Shown in pieces: positions 49,200 through 60,121 of a stretch of 64,000 nucleotides of DNA. Within the stretch, counting starts at the first letter, position 1; every line of letters begins with the position of its first letter. The notes under the pieces are model-generated. The model saw only the letters and a program-made list of their open reading frames with translations, was not told the DNA's origin and did no database searches. The position numbers and the translations under genes were made by a program. Origin of the DNA: Cymbidium sinense (Eukaryota > Streptophyta > Magnoliopsida > Asparagales > Orchidaceae). The DNA is taken from assembly GCA_021442155.1 (NCBI GenBank), contig CM038223.1, positions 31,222,983 to 31,286,982 of the forward strand, read 5' to 3'.

Positions 49200-50318
49200 T
49201 ATTGTCACCACCTATTTTGCAGGCTTTTAAAGCTAAACAAAGCTAAGAAATCTCTATGATAACAGAAGAAGAGGATTGGAGAGAACCATTCATCACCTAT
49301 CTTAAAAGAGGTGGATTTCCAAAAGAAAAGTTAAAGGCTCAGTAGATCTCATAAAGAGCATTACGATATGTTCTTGTGAATGATGTATTATACCATCTCT
49401 AATTCTACCAAATGTGGCTATGATGCCTTGGGCCAGATGAAGCCAAAACAGTAATGGTTGAAGTCCATGAAGGATTATGTGGTGCACACCAAATTGGTCC
49501 TAAAATGAAAATTAAAATTAAATAGATGGGGTGTTATTGGCCTAGCATGGTGCAAGACTGCATGGAACACGCCAAATGATGTCATATGTGTCAAATATAT
49601 GCAGTCACATGGCATTGACCACCCAATGCATTATATCCAATGGTAGCATCATGGCCATTCAAAAGTTAGGGGATTGATATAATCAGCCTGATAGATCCTT
49701 CATCGTCTGAGGGATATCATTTTATTCTAGCCGCAACTGATTACTTCTCCAATTGGGCAGAAGTGATGCCTTTAAAAGAAGTTAGATCAGACAATGTAGT
49801 GAAGTTCTTTTGAGATAATATCGTTTATTGATTGGAGTACCTCAAAGAATTATATCTGATAATGGCGCTGCCTTCAAAAAATGCCAAAGTCTATGGCTTC
49901 ATTGAGAAATATAAGATAGATTGCCAGTACTCTTCAATATACAACCCCAAAGCTAATGGTCTTGCAGAAGCATTCAACAAGATGTTGATGAAGCTTCTCA
50001 AGAAAATTCTCTCTAAAAGTAAAAGAAAATGACATGAAAAATTAATAGAAGCTTTATGGGTATATTGTACCACTTATAAAACTACTACATAAGCAACACC
50101 ATACTCCATAGTCTTTGGAGCATAAGTGATACTATCTCTTGAAGTAGAGCTACCGTCACTCCGTATAATAATTCAAAATGAAATTACTACAGAAGAAAGT
50201 ATTTAAATATGACTCAAAGAACTTGTGGCTCTCAATGAATTACAAATGCAGGCTCAACAGAGTCTAGAAAAATATAGAGCAAGAATGACTTGAGCCCATG
50301 ACCGTCTAGTTCGCCTTT
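49200..50318 (+). pseudogene. Integrase remnant, N-terminal and catalytic part
   Basis: Zinc-finger half: VHEGLCGAHQIGPKMK and CHMCQIY (H-H-C-C). Catalytic core: FILAATDYFSNWAEVMPLK, SDNGAAF, then NGLAEAFNKMLMKLLKK carrying the last acidic residue (frames at 49,700-50,030). Further on: CTTYKTTT.ATPYSIVFGA, LEVELPSLRIII and RARMT.AHDRLVR. The reading then ends abruptly at about 50,314 where the composite insertion begins; the C-terminal part is at 58,577. Inserts cDNA into the genome when intact; here broken by stops. Confidence 0.82.
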
Positions 50319-50413
50319 GCTACTTAATGAGAATCATGCATCATAAGCATTCAAATATCCTTAAGTAAACTACTTAGCATGCATCATAAAGTGTGCTAAA
50401 CTTTTTCATTTGG

Positions 50414-51280
50414 TATGTATAGATATTCTTAGGATCCATTCATATGCATGTTATACATATTGGGAAAGAAATGAAGTGATGTGTGTTTTGTGAATTTAGT
50501 TCACTTTACTTGATTTTAAAATGCCTTTCTTTTTGATTAGATTTGTTTAGAGTTCATCTAAACTTAGGATTAATTAAAGCATTCACTAAATAAAACTAAG
50601 CTTGAATCCACTTTAGAAATTACTTAGGTTAGAGAAGGAAAGAGAAGTTTTCTTCTCTTTCTCTCTCTTTATAACTTAGTAATTAATTGTAGGATTCACT
50701 TGAATCCAATCAAAACATGAAATAAAATCAACCCAAAATAACTAAATCACTTAAATGAAATCCTCCTCTAAGTTGAACATGTTTCACACTTAGAAAATTC
50801 TAACTTAAAGCCATAACTAAGCATACCACACAAACCTCTAAAGCACACACATTAGGCTAAGTCATCACTTCTAGCTTTAGATTAGGGCGGTGCATGGTTT
50901 GATGTTTCCTTTTATTTTGTGATATATATTTTAGTCTAGATGTTAGGATGTATATGCGTAGAATGAATAGTAGGGCTATCTTAGTCTAACCATTGCCTTC
51001 TGCAGGGGATTATGCTTAAGGGGTGTTGTAATAAATAAAAATATAAATGTTTTTGCTGTGCATGTGCTTATGCCCCTAAGCATAATCTAATAGGCTAGGT
51101 GGACTTAGTCACCCATGTGTGGGGTGATAAGTCCAATATACATGCTTGGGATTTATGTAGTTTGTTATAGTTAATCTCTATTTTGCAGGTGTTAGTTAGA
51201 TTTACATATCATATATTGGCTCATAATTGTTAGGTTAATTATGTTAAATTGGTGTAGTTAAGGGGTAATTAATAGACTTA
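50414..51280 (-). repeat. Left inverted arm (segment T, reverse complement)
   Basis: Reverse-complement partner of 57,710-58,574, also related to 5,700-6,600. By eye most 20-base stretches match with a few substitutions. The arm starts near tatgtatagatat (50,414), mirrored by atatctataca (58,563-58,573). Confidence 0.7.
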
Positions 51281-52999
51281 ACTTACACCTTAACCTAAAC
51301 AAAACATAAAATCAACTTAATGGTTCAAAAAATTAAACTAAATCAATTCACATATGGGAAAAATGTGTTAGGACCACCAAACTCTTTTCACATTTCCTAA
51401 ATCAAATCAAACTCAAAACAAAAATAAAAATCTCTTTAAAGAAATTTTGATTCACTTTAAATGATCTTATTTCATAGGACTGTCTTTAGAACTTAATTAA
51501 GGTGAATGAAATCATATGCTTACATCACTTTATCTCTTTCCAAGCGTGTTAAATATTGTTTACCATATGAAAATCATGCATTCATATCTTTTAAAAAATC
51601 AAAATAAATAAAATATTTCCTTTATATCAAATTGCATGTTTTGGCTAAAGTAAGAATATGAGTGGCTATTATCACTATTAAATCAAAAATTATTTTTAAA
51701 ACTTATAAATCAAAGACTATAAATGAAGGTATTCTATTTATAAGTACTTATAAGATTGCATGTGAATATAGCTTAAAATGTGCTTTATGTGACTTCCTTT
51801 TCTTTTCTTAATATGGGTTTGTATAGGATTTGCAAAGTGTATAGTTCATTTGAAAAGAATATAACACTTTCTTAAATCTATTCCTATGCACTCCTATGTT
51901 ATGACTTAAGAAGGATCCTCACATTTACACATGTAAATTGCATAACCAAATCAAACAAACAAACAAAAATCTTTTGTATGATTCTTCATCAATTTGTTTT
52001 CTTTTTGTACATGCACATGTATTTAAGAAAAGTGGTATATTAGTCTGGACATTCCAAGGTTGTGAGGCTTTAAGTAGTCTTAAGAAGGTCTTGTACTTTA
52101 TACCCTTGGTGCAGAAAATAATAGTGTCATACTCACTTATGTCTTTTATATATGTAAATGTGCATTTGATTAATAGATAAAAGAATCCCTCTCTTTTCTA
52201 CTTAAGAAAGTATTAACATCTTAACTGACCTTATAACGCTTCAAAAAAATTATCCAATTCAAACATCTTAACCGCTAATGACCGTAACTTTGGGAGAAGG
52301 GGTGCTCTCATATATGTTGATTAGGAAAGCAACAAAGATAGTGACTAACTGGTCGTCGATAATGAACACGAACTTGACCATTTTTTATTTTTGCAGCATA
52401 GATGGGGAAGGGCCCTACTAAATGGCGACTTCTTTAGAAACTTCTTGGAACATACATTAAGGGAGCAATCAAAAGGTGACTGAAACACCAAAAATGAGGA
52501 CTAAAAAAACTCCTTATGAGGACACCTCTTGTACGAACAAGCCAATTCAAAGTAGATCCTTGCTCTACTTCTTTAGGATTGAAAAGATCATAGGCGCTAG
52601 AAATAAAACTTTCTAATTCACATCTTTTTTTCTAACGCCTTTGCCTTAAAGGAAGGAATGCTGTGAAAATCTTAAAAGAGTTTGTTCAGGAAAAGACGGA
52701 CCAGACCCATTTGGTTACTTTTGCGATCACCCTCACTGAACTGACTTGTTGATTGGTACACCCATCATTCATAGAGGGTAAGATCTTACTGTCACAGGCT
52801 CTAAATGACGTAGAAGAAATGAAAAAAAAATAAAAAATGCTTTGAGAGACTTTCTTTAGGGAAAGGGCTAAGACACTAGTAGTGGTTAAGGGAACACTAA
52901 ACCCAAGCTTAGAGACTTAGGAAGACATACCCTAAGCTTAAGATACGCCTTAAGACAAATAGGTATTGCCTATCCTATGGCCCAAGCCAACCCATGCAT

Positions 53000-54300
53000 A
53001 TCCACTCACCCAAAACTAACCTCAAACCAACACAACCAACCTCAATTGATTTTTTATTTTATATCCAAGCTCCAAGCAAAAACTAACTTAGCTCCACCAT
53101 GATCCCATGATTCAACTCAAAGCTCATTGAAATAAACCAAATCCAATTGACTTTTACAAAGCACTCTAACCATTCAATAGACCATTTCAAACCCTTCCAA
53201 GACTTGTACCAAATGAATATAATCAACCCTAGTTAGCCCATTTGATCCAAAAGGCTAAAATGAGCCAAAGTCCAATCAAACCCAAATCAATTGCAATCAA
53301 GGCCACCAATCTACTCTAAATACATTATTGAACCCTTCTCAACACCCAATTTCACAAATTCAACACAATCAACCTAATTGGTCCACTTGACTCAAAGTGA
53401 CCTAAATGACCAAATTGATTCAAACTTCAATCCAACCTAAATTGAATTGAATCAACCCATCCAATCTCATCTATAATGATTGTTGATCAACATTGATTGC
53501 CCAATTATAATCAATTGGGTCAAACCAAACCAATTTGGTCACTTGATCCAAGTTAACCCAATTAACCCATATGGACCAAAATGAGGCAAATCTCATCCCA
53601 ACTATAATTGTTTGCAATCAATGAGTCCCATCAATCATAAATTAAGTATTGAACATGACTCAACCACCAATTGAACTTGACCAAGCCAAATTTTATCTCT
53701 TGACTCAAGTTGACCCAATTTGACTTAAAGGGATAAATTGAGTCAAATCAAATTCTAAACCAAATTGATTGAAACCAATGCCTTTAATCAATCATAAATT
53801 GAATATTGAACATGATCCAACCTTTAATTGAACCCAATTTGGTCAACCCAATCCAATTGACCAACTTAGCCCAATTTGATCTAAAGGGTCAAATTTAACA
53901 AAATCATTCCCAAATCCAAATTGATTCAAACCAACACCTGCAATTATTCTCAAATAATCAATTGAACCTAAATAAACCCTTCACCCAAGCTAATTTGTCC
54001 AATTTGACCAAATTGATCAACTTAGCCCATTTGACCTAAATGAACTCATATGAGCCAAAATCAAATCCACTTCAAATTAAACCAAATCAATTGAACCAAT
54101 ACATTCCAAATAATCAATTGAACTCATCCAAACTCTTAGTTTTACCCAATTTGACCAATTGGTCAACCTAACCCAATTGAATCCCATTTGATATAGGTCA
54201 AATTGTGCCAAATCATACCAAACCCAACCAAACTTGGCATGACTCATCCTTGGGTCACCATGGGTCTGCTTAAGTGGACCCAACCCATGGTGAACTCGAT
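53000..54300 (-). repeat. Degenerate ~160-bp repeat array, copy 3 (inverted)
   Basis: C/A-rich on the + strand, the complement of the G/T-rich arrays at 700-2,200 and 9,540-11,040. Anchors such as caaattgattgaaacc or tttgcaatcaa recur near 53,290, 53,600, 53,765, 53,925 and 54,080, about 150-165 bases apart. Phrases like 'ataaattgaatattgaacatg' occur twice (about 53,637 and 53,796). Confidence 0.65.
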
Positions 54301-55440
54301 TTGGGTCAAAACCCTTGAACCAAGCCACCCAAATGGGGAAAAAAAATTCTCATTTGGGTGGGTTTTCACACTCCCCTAGCCTTGGCAGCCATCTTTGGCC
54401 ATTCTTGGACATGTGGACCACTGACCCAACCTAACCCAAGGCTGTTGGGTTTAGCATTTGGCCATGAGAGGGTGAGTTCACCTATGACTCTCCATTGGTT
54501 CACTTGGAGGAAGAGGTACACCCCATGCCACTACCTCAGCCTCTCAAGCATCTCCACCTCAGCAGTCCACTGCCACCTCTAGTAACTTACCCCGGCCAGA
54601 TGATTGCCAAAGGCTGAGCCAATCTCAGCCCATGGTTCACTTAGGGAGGAGAGTATACTCATCATCATCCACTCAAACTACACAGAGAGCTTCCACACAG
54701 CATTCCGAGCTGTCCTAGGCCCTTCCATGAATCCCTAGTGCTCCTCATCACCGACGAGACCAACCACCGAATGAAATTAAGAGCCTCATCTATCCAACCT
54801 CACAAAATCCAAATTAACTCTTTCCACACCTTCCCCTCACTTTGGCGAGTCAAAATGAATCGATCCCTGATTGATTTGATCATCGGAAGGCACTCCAAAA
54901 CCAACTTTGATGAGCTTTACGATGGCGCTTGGTCCACTGAGGAATCGACAGGGAGGTAGCTCAAGATCTTCTCAACAGGGCTTCGTCTCTTCAAGATGAA
55001 GTTACCTCAGTTGACAGACCACTGATTTTTAGCTTCAGCGAGGTAAAAATCTAGCAAACTGTAGATTTTCTCCTAGGTGTTGGTCTTTTATGAAGTAAAT
55101 TATGATTGCATGCGATTTTTACTGTAAGAACTCCTTAGATATCCTACCTGCACATTTTGGAGTCGATCTCGTCATCCTACGACTTTTTGTGAGCTCGATC
55201 GCGAAGGTGCGACATCCATCTTCCAATGCTTCGGATCATCGATCGTCGTTTCACGGAAATTAATACAACCATGATTTAATCCACTAGATTTTTTGATTTA
55301 ATCCTTAAGAAACCATGAGATTAATCTCGATCGTTTGATCTGAGATTGAACAATGGGGATGAAGTCATGTCCATCACCGCTAAGTCAGCTGCCGCATTAG
55401 CTTTTGCGTGGCACCGCCAATTTAGGAGGTTAATTAAGTT
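54300..55440 (-). repeat. Element E leader segment, inverted copy
   Basis: Reverse complement of 8,340-9,480, including the G+C-richer part with several CpGs (55,140-55,260). Head-to-head junction with forward segment a lies between 55,440 and 55,540. Confidence 0.6.
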
Positions 55441-56980
55441 GTGGTGAATTTTTTTATTATTCTTATCTTTCTATATCTTTGAAAAAATAAATGAAGACAA
55501 AAATAACACTCTTATTTTTGGACACCGCATAGATCCCCAGATGTTCTCATTAGGGTGATCGGGTATGATATTAAGGAATGATGTACTATCTCGAGATAAA
55601 AAAGTCACCATTCTGCAATTGACCTAATCACCTAATGAGGACTCCTAAGGACTATGGGTCTTCGGATATACCAGAGGTTCATCCCCTACTTTACATGGAA
55701 AAGTAAAGTAGGGTTTATTTTAAATTGGGTTTGTTAAGTTCTCTATGGAGGCAAGCCCCCATAGTTAATTACATCTTAATGAATGAGATTCCTTAAGAAT
55801 ACTCTCGATTAAGATAAATGATCATTGTCTCCAAAGATTTCAAAGATAGGACTATAAATCAATTGGTTTATTTTTGGAAGATCAAGTGGGATTGATCAAG
55901 ATGAGGGAGTTATTATCGAAATCAAAAGAAGATAAGTAGGGGATGCTCATGATATTAGGAAGTCTAGTAAGCATGCCAAATTATCCTATGTTTGGGATTT
56001 ATATTTTTAAAATTGAAGTGATTTATTTATTTGAGTTGAATTTTTATTAGAAATCTAGGGCTTACAATTCCATAACACAAGATAATGGAAACGCCTAAGA
56101 GGTGAGGATTTATGCTTGTAGCCTAGAAAGGGAAGTAGCAATCTCTGAACCTAAATCTAGGGAGCTTTGGGGAGGGCCAAGGCATGACCTAAATCTAAGG
56201 TAAAAATGAGTATTTGGTTTATCTCCACAAGAGAGGATAAACCACCCGACAGTTGGACTTACAATCACCTGGGAATGGCTGCCAACTAACTCCTCTTATG
56301 ATTTTAAATACATATAGGCAAGTCTTATGCTTTTGCAAGATAGCTAAGCTATTATTTATTTAGAAATATACTAAATTCTTAAACAAACTTCCTAAGAGAC
56401 TAGATTATGTAGGGCATAAATAATGACTTAAATCTATTTAAATTTTATTAAGTTTTATTTTTAATTTTGAACAATTTATTTGACACATGCTATGGGATTC
56501 ATATACTTAATGCATGAGAAATTGATTATGGTCCAAAATCAGCAAGAAGGATGTGTGTTTCCACCATGGCTCTCAAAGGTCAAGCCCAATTCCCTGGCAA
56601 AGGTGGAAACCCTCCATATGCAATAGTGAAGCAAGATGCTTTTTATGCATTATCTGAGACATACAACATCCAGCTAAGGGATTGCTAAATCTTTTATCTT
56701 GATTTATAACCTAGGCTTTATGTGAGGTTATGAGTTGTTAATTTTTAATTTTGAGTTGATTAATTGGATAAAAAATTTATTTTTTCCTAAGAGCTTAATT
56801 GCATCCAGGCCATTCATCAAAGCAAGAAAGAAACTAGAAAAAATATGTCATCTTAATGCACAAGCTAAACAAACATCAAACAATTTTATAATGCTAGTGC
56901 AAAAGAATAAAAAGCCGATGTGGTCAGGTACACCGCACAACCCGAAAAAAAATTGGGTAGCCGAGCTCTACCCTTATATA

Positions 56981-57503
56981 TAGGGCTTCAAATGAACTGA
57001 GCGTTCAACAAGCTACTCGTGACTCGGCTCTATTAGAGCTCGTTTATGTTCGTTCATTTAATTAATCGAACGAGCTTGAACACTTTTATAAATACTCGAT
57101 TTCTAAATAGATAAGCTTGAATAAGTTATTGTTAAGTTCATTTAAATCTCGCGAATAAGCTCGTTAAGGAGCTCGATGATGGTTGATTAAGGCTCGATTA
57201 AAGCTTGTTCATAAATAGTATCATTTATATTTCTCAACAAGCTGCTCGTGAATAAGCTCGATTAAGGCTCATTTATTTCATTAAAGGAGCTACTTGTTAA
57301 CAGGCTCAATAAGCCCAATCTGAATTGAGTTCGTGAACAAGCTCGAGCCGAGATCGAACAAGATTTTTTTAAATGAGCTCGAGCTTGAACACCATCCTAA
57401 AATCTCGAACCAAGCTTGAGCCGAGCTCGAGCTCAATAATGACAGACGAGCTTGAACATGAACAAGCCTCTGCTCGGCTCGACTCGATTCGTTTGCATCC
57501 CTA
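56981..57503. mobile_element. hAT-like MITE (523 bp) with 8-bp target duplication
   Basis: Termini tagggcttcaaatgaa and, at the other end in reverse complement, tagggatgcaaacgaa (16 positions, 3 differences). The 8-bp direct repeat cttatata flanks it at 56,973-56,980 and 57,504-57,511, the length made by hAT transposases. The related site in element E copy 2 has cttatata only once (5,475-5,482). The interior is rich in gctcgag / agctcg / aagctcga words and has no coding capacity, so it would need a transposase supplied elsewhere. Confidence 0.9.
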
Positions 57504-57569
57504 CTTATATAACCCAGATTATAAATGAATTAATTATAATTTAGAAAGAATTCATGTTATAAGGGACTT

Positions 57570-57640
57570 CATTCTTCTTTCTTCATTCTTCATTTCCTCA
57601 TTTCTTCTTTTCTTCTTTCTTCTTTCTTCTTTTGGTTGGT
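57570..57640. repeat. (TTC)n-rich tract
   Basis: Imperfect ttc/ttct run on the + strand; a shorter version is in the same place in element E copy 2 (about 5,538-5,560). Confidence 0.7.
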
Positions 57641-58576
57641 TGGGATGTAGTTGGCTCCAAGGCTTCACGTGGTACATAAGATATAGTCTTATGACTAATG
57701 TTCATCCTAATCCCCCATAACATTCATTCCAAATTTTAATTGCAAAATTACATGAAAAATGGAAAGAGTAAATCTATCTAAAACCTATAAAATAGAGATT
57801 AGCTAAACATACAACACAATCCTAAGCATGTATTGAAATAAATTGGATTTAGCACCCCACACATGGGTAACCAAGTTCACCTGTCCTAATTTGGATTATG
57901 CTTAGGGGTATAAGCAACCTGTATAGCAAAAATATTTATTATTTTTATTACAGCACCCCTTAAGCATAATCCCCTGTAAAAGACAAAGATTAGACTAAGA
58001 TCATCCTATTATCCAGTCTACACACATGCACTCTAACATCCAGATTAACACATTACACCACGAAATAAAATCAAGCATCAAACCCTGCACCGCCCTAACA
58101 TAGAGCTTGAAATAGTGACTTAGCCTAATGTGTGTGCCATTTAAGGCTTATGTGGCATGTCTTAGCTAGGCTTTAAGGTTAAAATTTTCTAAGTGTGAAG
58201 GATTCAACTTAGAGGGTGGTTTCATTTAAGTGATTTTGTTGATTTGTTAATTTTATTTGATGGTTTGATTTGGTTTGAATGAATCTACACTTAATTACTA
58301 AATATTATAAAGAAAGGAAAAGAGAAGAGAACTTCTCTTTCTTTCCTACCTTAAGTAATTTCTAAGGTAGATTCATTAGTGATTTTTCTTTAGTGAATAT
58401 TTTATTATGTGTTTTTAATTAATCCTAAGTTAGATTTACTCTAAATAAACTTATTCAATAAGAAAGACATTTTAAGATTAATTAAAGTTAATTTCTATCA
58501 TAAACACACAACCATTTATTTCTTTCCAACATGTGTATCATGCATATGCATAAATCCTAAGCATATCTATACATTC

Positions 58577-58790
58577 AGAAGCTTCAAAGCAGTCAAACTA
58601 GCACTGATACGTAGAAGGGTTATCATTTCATATTAGCGAACTGGTGAAAATTTGACTTAAACTAGGAAGGACCATACATCGTTGAAAAAGTCAACGAAGG
58701 GAGAGAGTATCAATTCATTGATGCAAAAAGGATAAGACCCATGCCCCCTATAAATGGCCAATATCTTAAGAGATATTATGCATAATAAAT
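58577..58790 (+). pseudogene. Integrase C-terminal part, downstream of the insertion
   Basis: Reads RSFKAVKLALIRRR, then after a frame slip KFDLN.EGPYIVEKVNEG, EYQFIDAKRIRPMPPINGQY and LKRYY, the usual end of Tat integrase (GPY/F-type block: EGPY). The tryptophan before EGP is a stop (tag). Confidence 0.78.
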
Positions 58791-58974
58791 GCAATAGTCA
58801 AAATCAACTCTGAGATGCACAATGAAAGAGATGCTCTACATTGAAAATGTGGCAAGATAATACTCACCTCAAAGAAAAGTCCCCTATAAACAGGGGACAA
58901 TTTTATAAGCTTTGTAATGCAAGAAAAATGCTCTATCGAAGATAAAATTTCACCGATCAAAGATGGACTTATGA

Positions 58975-59375
58975 TTTAAATCATATCCATCATATCCATA
59001 AGGACCAAATCTATATTTAAACTAAGATTCATCATGCCTAAAGGGGCCAGATCATATCCATCATATCCATCATATCCAAAAAGACTGGATCTATATTTAA
59101 ATCAGATTCATCATGCCCAAAGGGGCTAGATCAGATCCATTATTTTCAAAGGGACCGAATCTATATTTAAATTAGGTTCATCATGCCTAAAGAGGCCAGA
59201 TCAGATTCGTTATGTCCAAAAGGACCAAATATATATTTAAATAAGATCCATCATTCCCAAGGAGGCCGAATCAGATCCATTATGTCCAAAAGAACTGGAT
59301 CTATATTTAAATCAAATCCATTATGCCCAAAGGGGTCAGATCAAATCTATCAAGTCCAAAAGGATCGGATCCATT
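58975..59375 (+). repeat. 70-bp tandem repeat in the gypsy 3' region, about 5.5 units
   Basis: The anchor ctatatttaa recurs at 59,011, 59,091, 59,161, 59,231 (atatatttaa) and 59,301: spacings 80, 70, 70, 70. The 80-bp unit has an extra catatccat copy. Each unit reads roughly: tcatgcccaaaggggccag, atcagatccattatgtcc, aaaaggaccggat, ctatatttaaatcag. Tandem repeats between integrase and the 3' LTR are common in Tat/Ogre elements. Confidence 0.9.
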
Positions 59376-59499
59376 GTACCAAGAATGCGTTAGGTATAAA
59401 GTCCAAACCTTAGATACTATTATGTCTAAAAAGAGGCAGGTCTAAACATAAATTTGGATTTCATGTGTTCAGAAAAAGGTTAAATTTGAATATAAATTT

Positions 59500-60074
59500 A
59501 AACTCTTTGAAATCAAAGGAGATTGAATCAAAATGCGCAAGCACGTCTCTTTTGCAATTTCATATATTATTATTTTTCATAATGCATGTGAGATTTACAT
59601 GATTCTCTTATCTAGATTAGCTACAAATTGGTTACAATATTTACTTGGAGATGGCCAAGTGATATACCACTTACAGAGCTTGTTAAGGAGTAGATATGCA
59701 CTACTATTAAGGCCCATGATCCACATGGTATAGTCAGACTGTAGGAGTGACTCTCAATTCATCAGTATATGTTGTTAGGTCTTTGGGTATTTGTTCACTT
59801 GATCATCACGCATCCTGACATCTAATTCAAAACTGTTGGTAGGTCACGATCCATTTGGCTTGGTGACCAATTTGAGGTTGAGGCATCACATGATGCCCCT
59901 CTAGAGTGGGTCACAAGACATATTAGCTTCGGAGGTTAGGATATCCTTCAACTAGCTGAAGATATAGTGCCCTTTATAGATACAATCCAATTATTGGGTT
60001 ACCGCATACTACATCATGAAGTAGAAGACTGAGATCCAAAATCAGTGTTCAGTACACCCTTGATAGCAGTTAGT

Positions 60075-60121
<47 letters not shown>

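Larger units (their letters stand above)
50319..58576. mobile_element. Element-E composite insertion (~8.3 kb) with inverted arms, splitting the integrase
   Basis: Integrase stops at RLVR (50,314) and resumes at RSFKAVKLALIRRR (58,577), so this block is an insertion. Left arm: 50,414-51,280 is the reverse complement of 58,574-57,710 (shared tatgtatagatat, taggctaagtca, ggggattatgcttaaggggtg). Next comes 51,280-52,850, AT-rich, with an X-like block inverted at 52,010-52,120. Then the tail, G/T array and leader inverted (52,850-55,440), and finally segments a and T in forward orientation (55,540-58,574). So left 5 kb and right 3 kb are element-E pieces in opposite orientation. No coding domain recognised. 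No clear target duplication. Confidence 0.65.

Noticed and set aside
54077..54582. Frames of 74-83 codons rich in Trp, Phe and Leu near the inverted array
   Set aside because: Produced by the repetitive C/A-rich tract; composition mirrors the repeat words and no family pattern is seen.
57000..57500. Clustered gctcgag/agctcg words as a transcription-factor binding array
   Set aside because: They are internal sequence of the hAT-like MITE, explained by its inverted-repeat ancestry.
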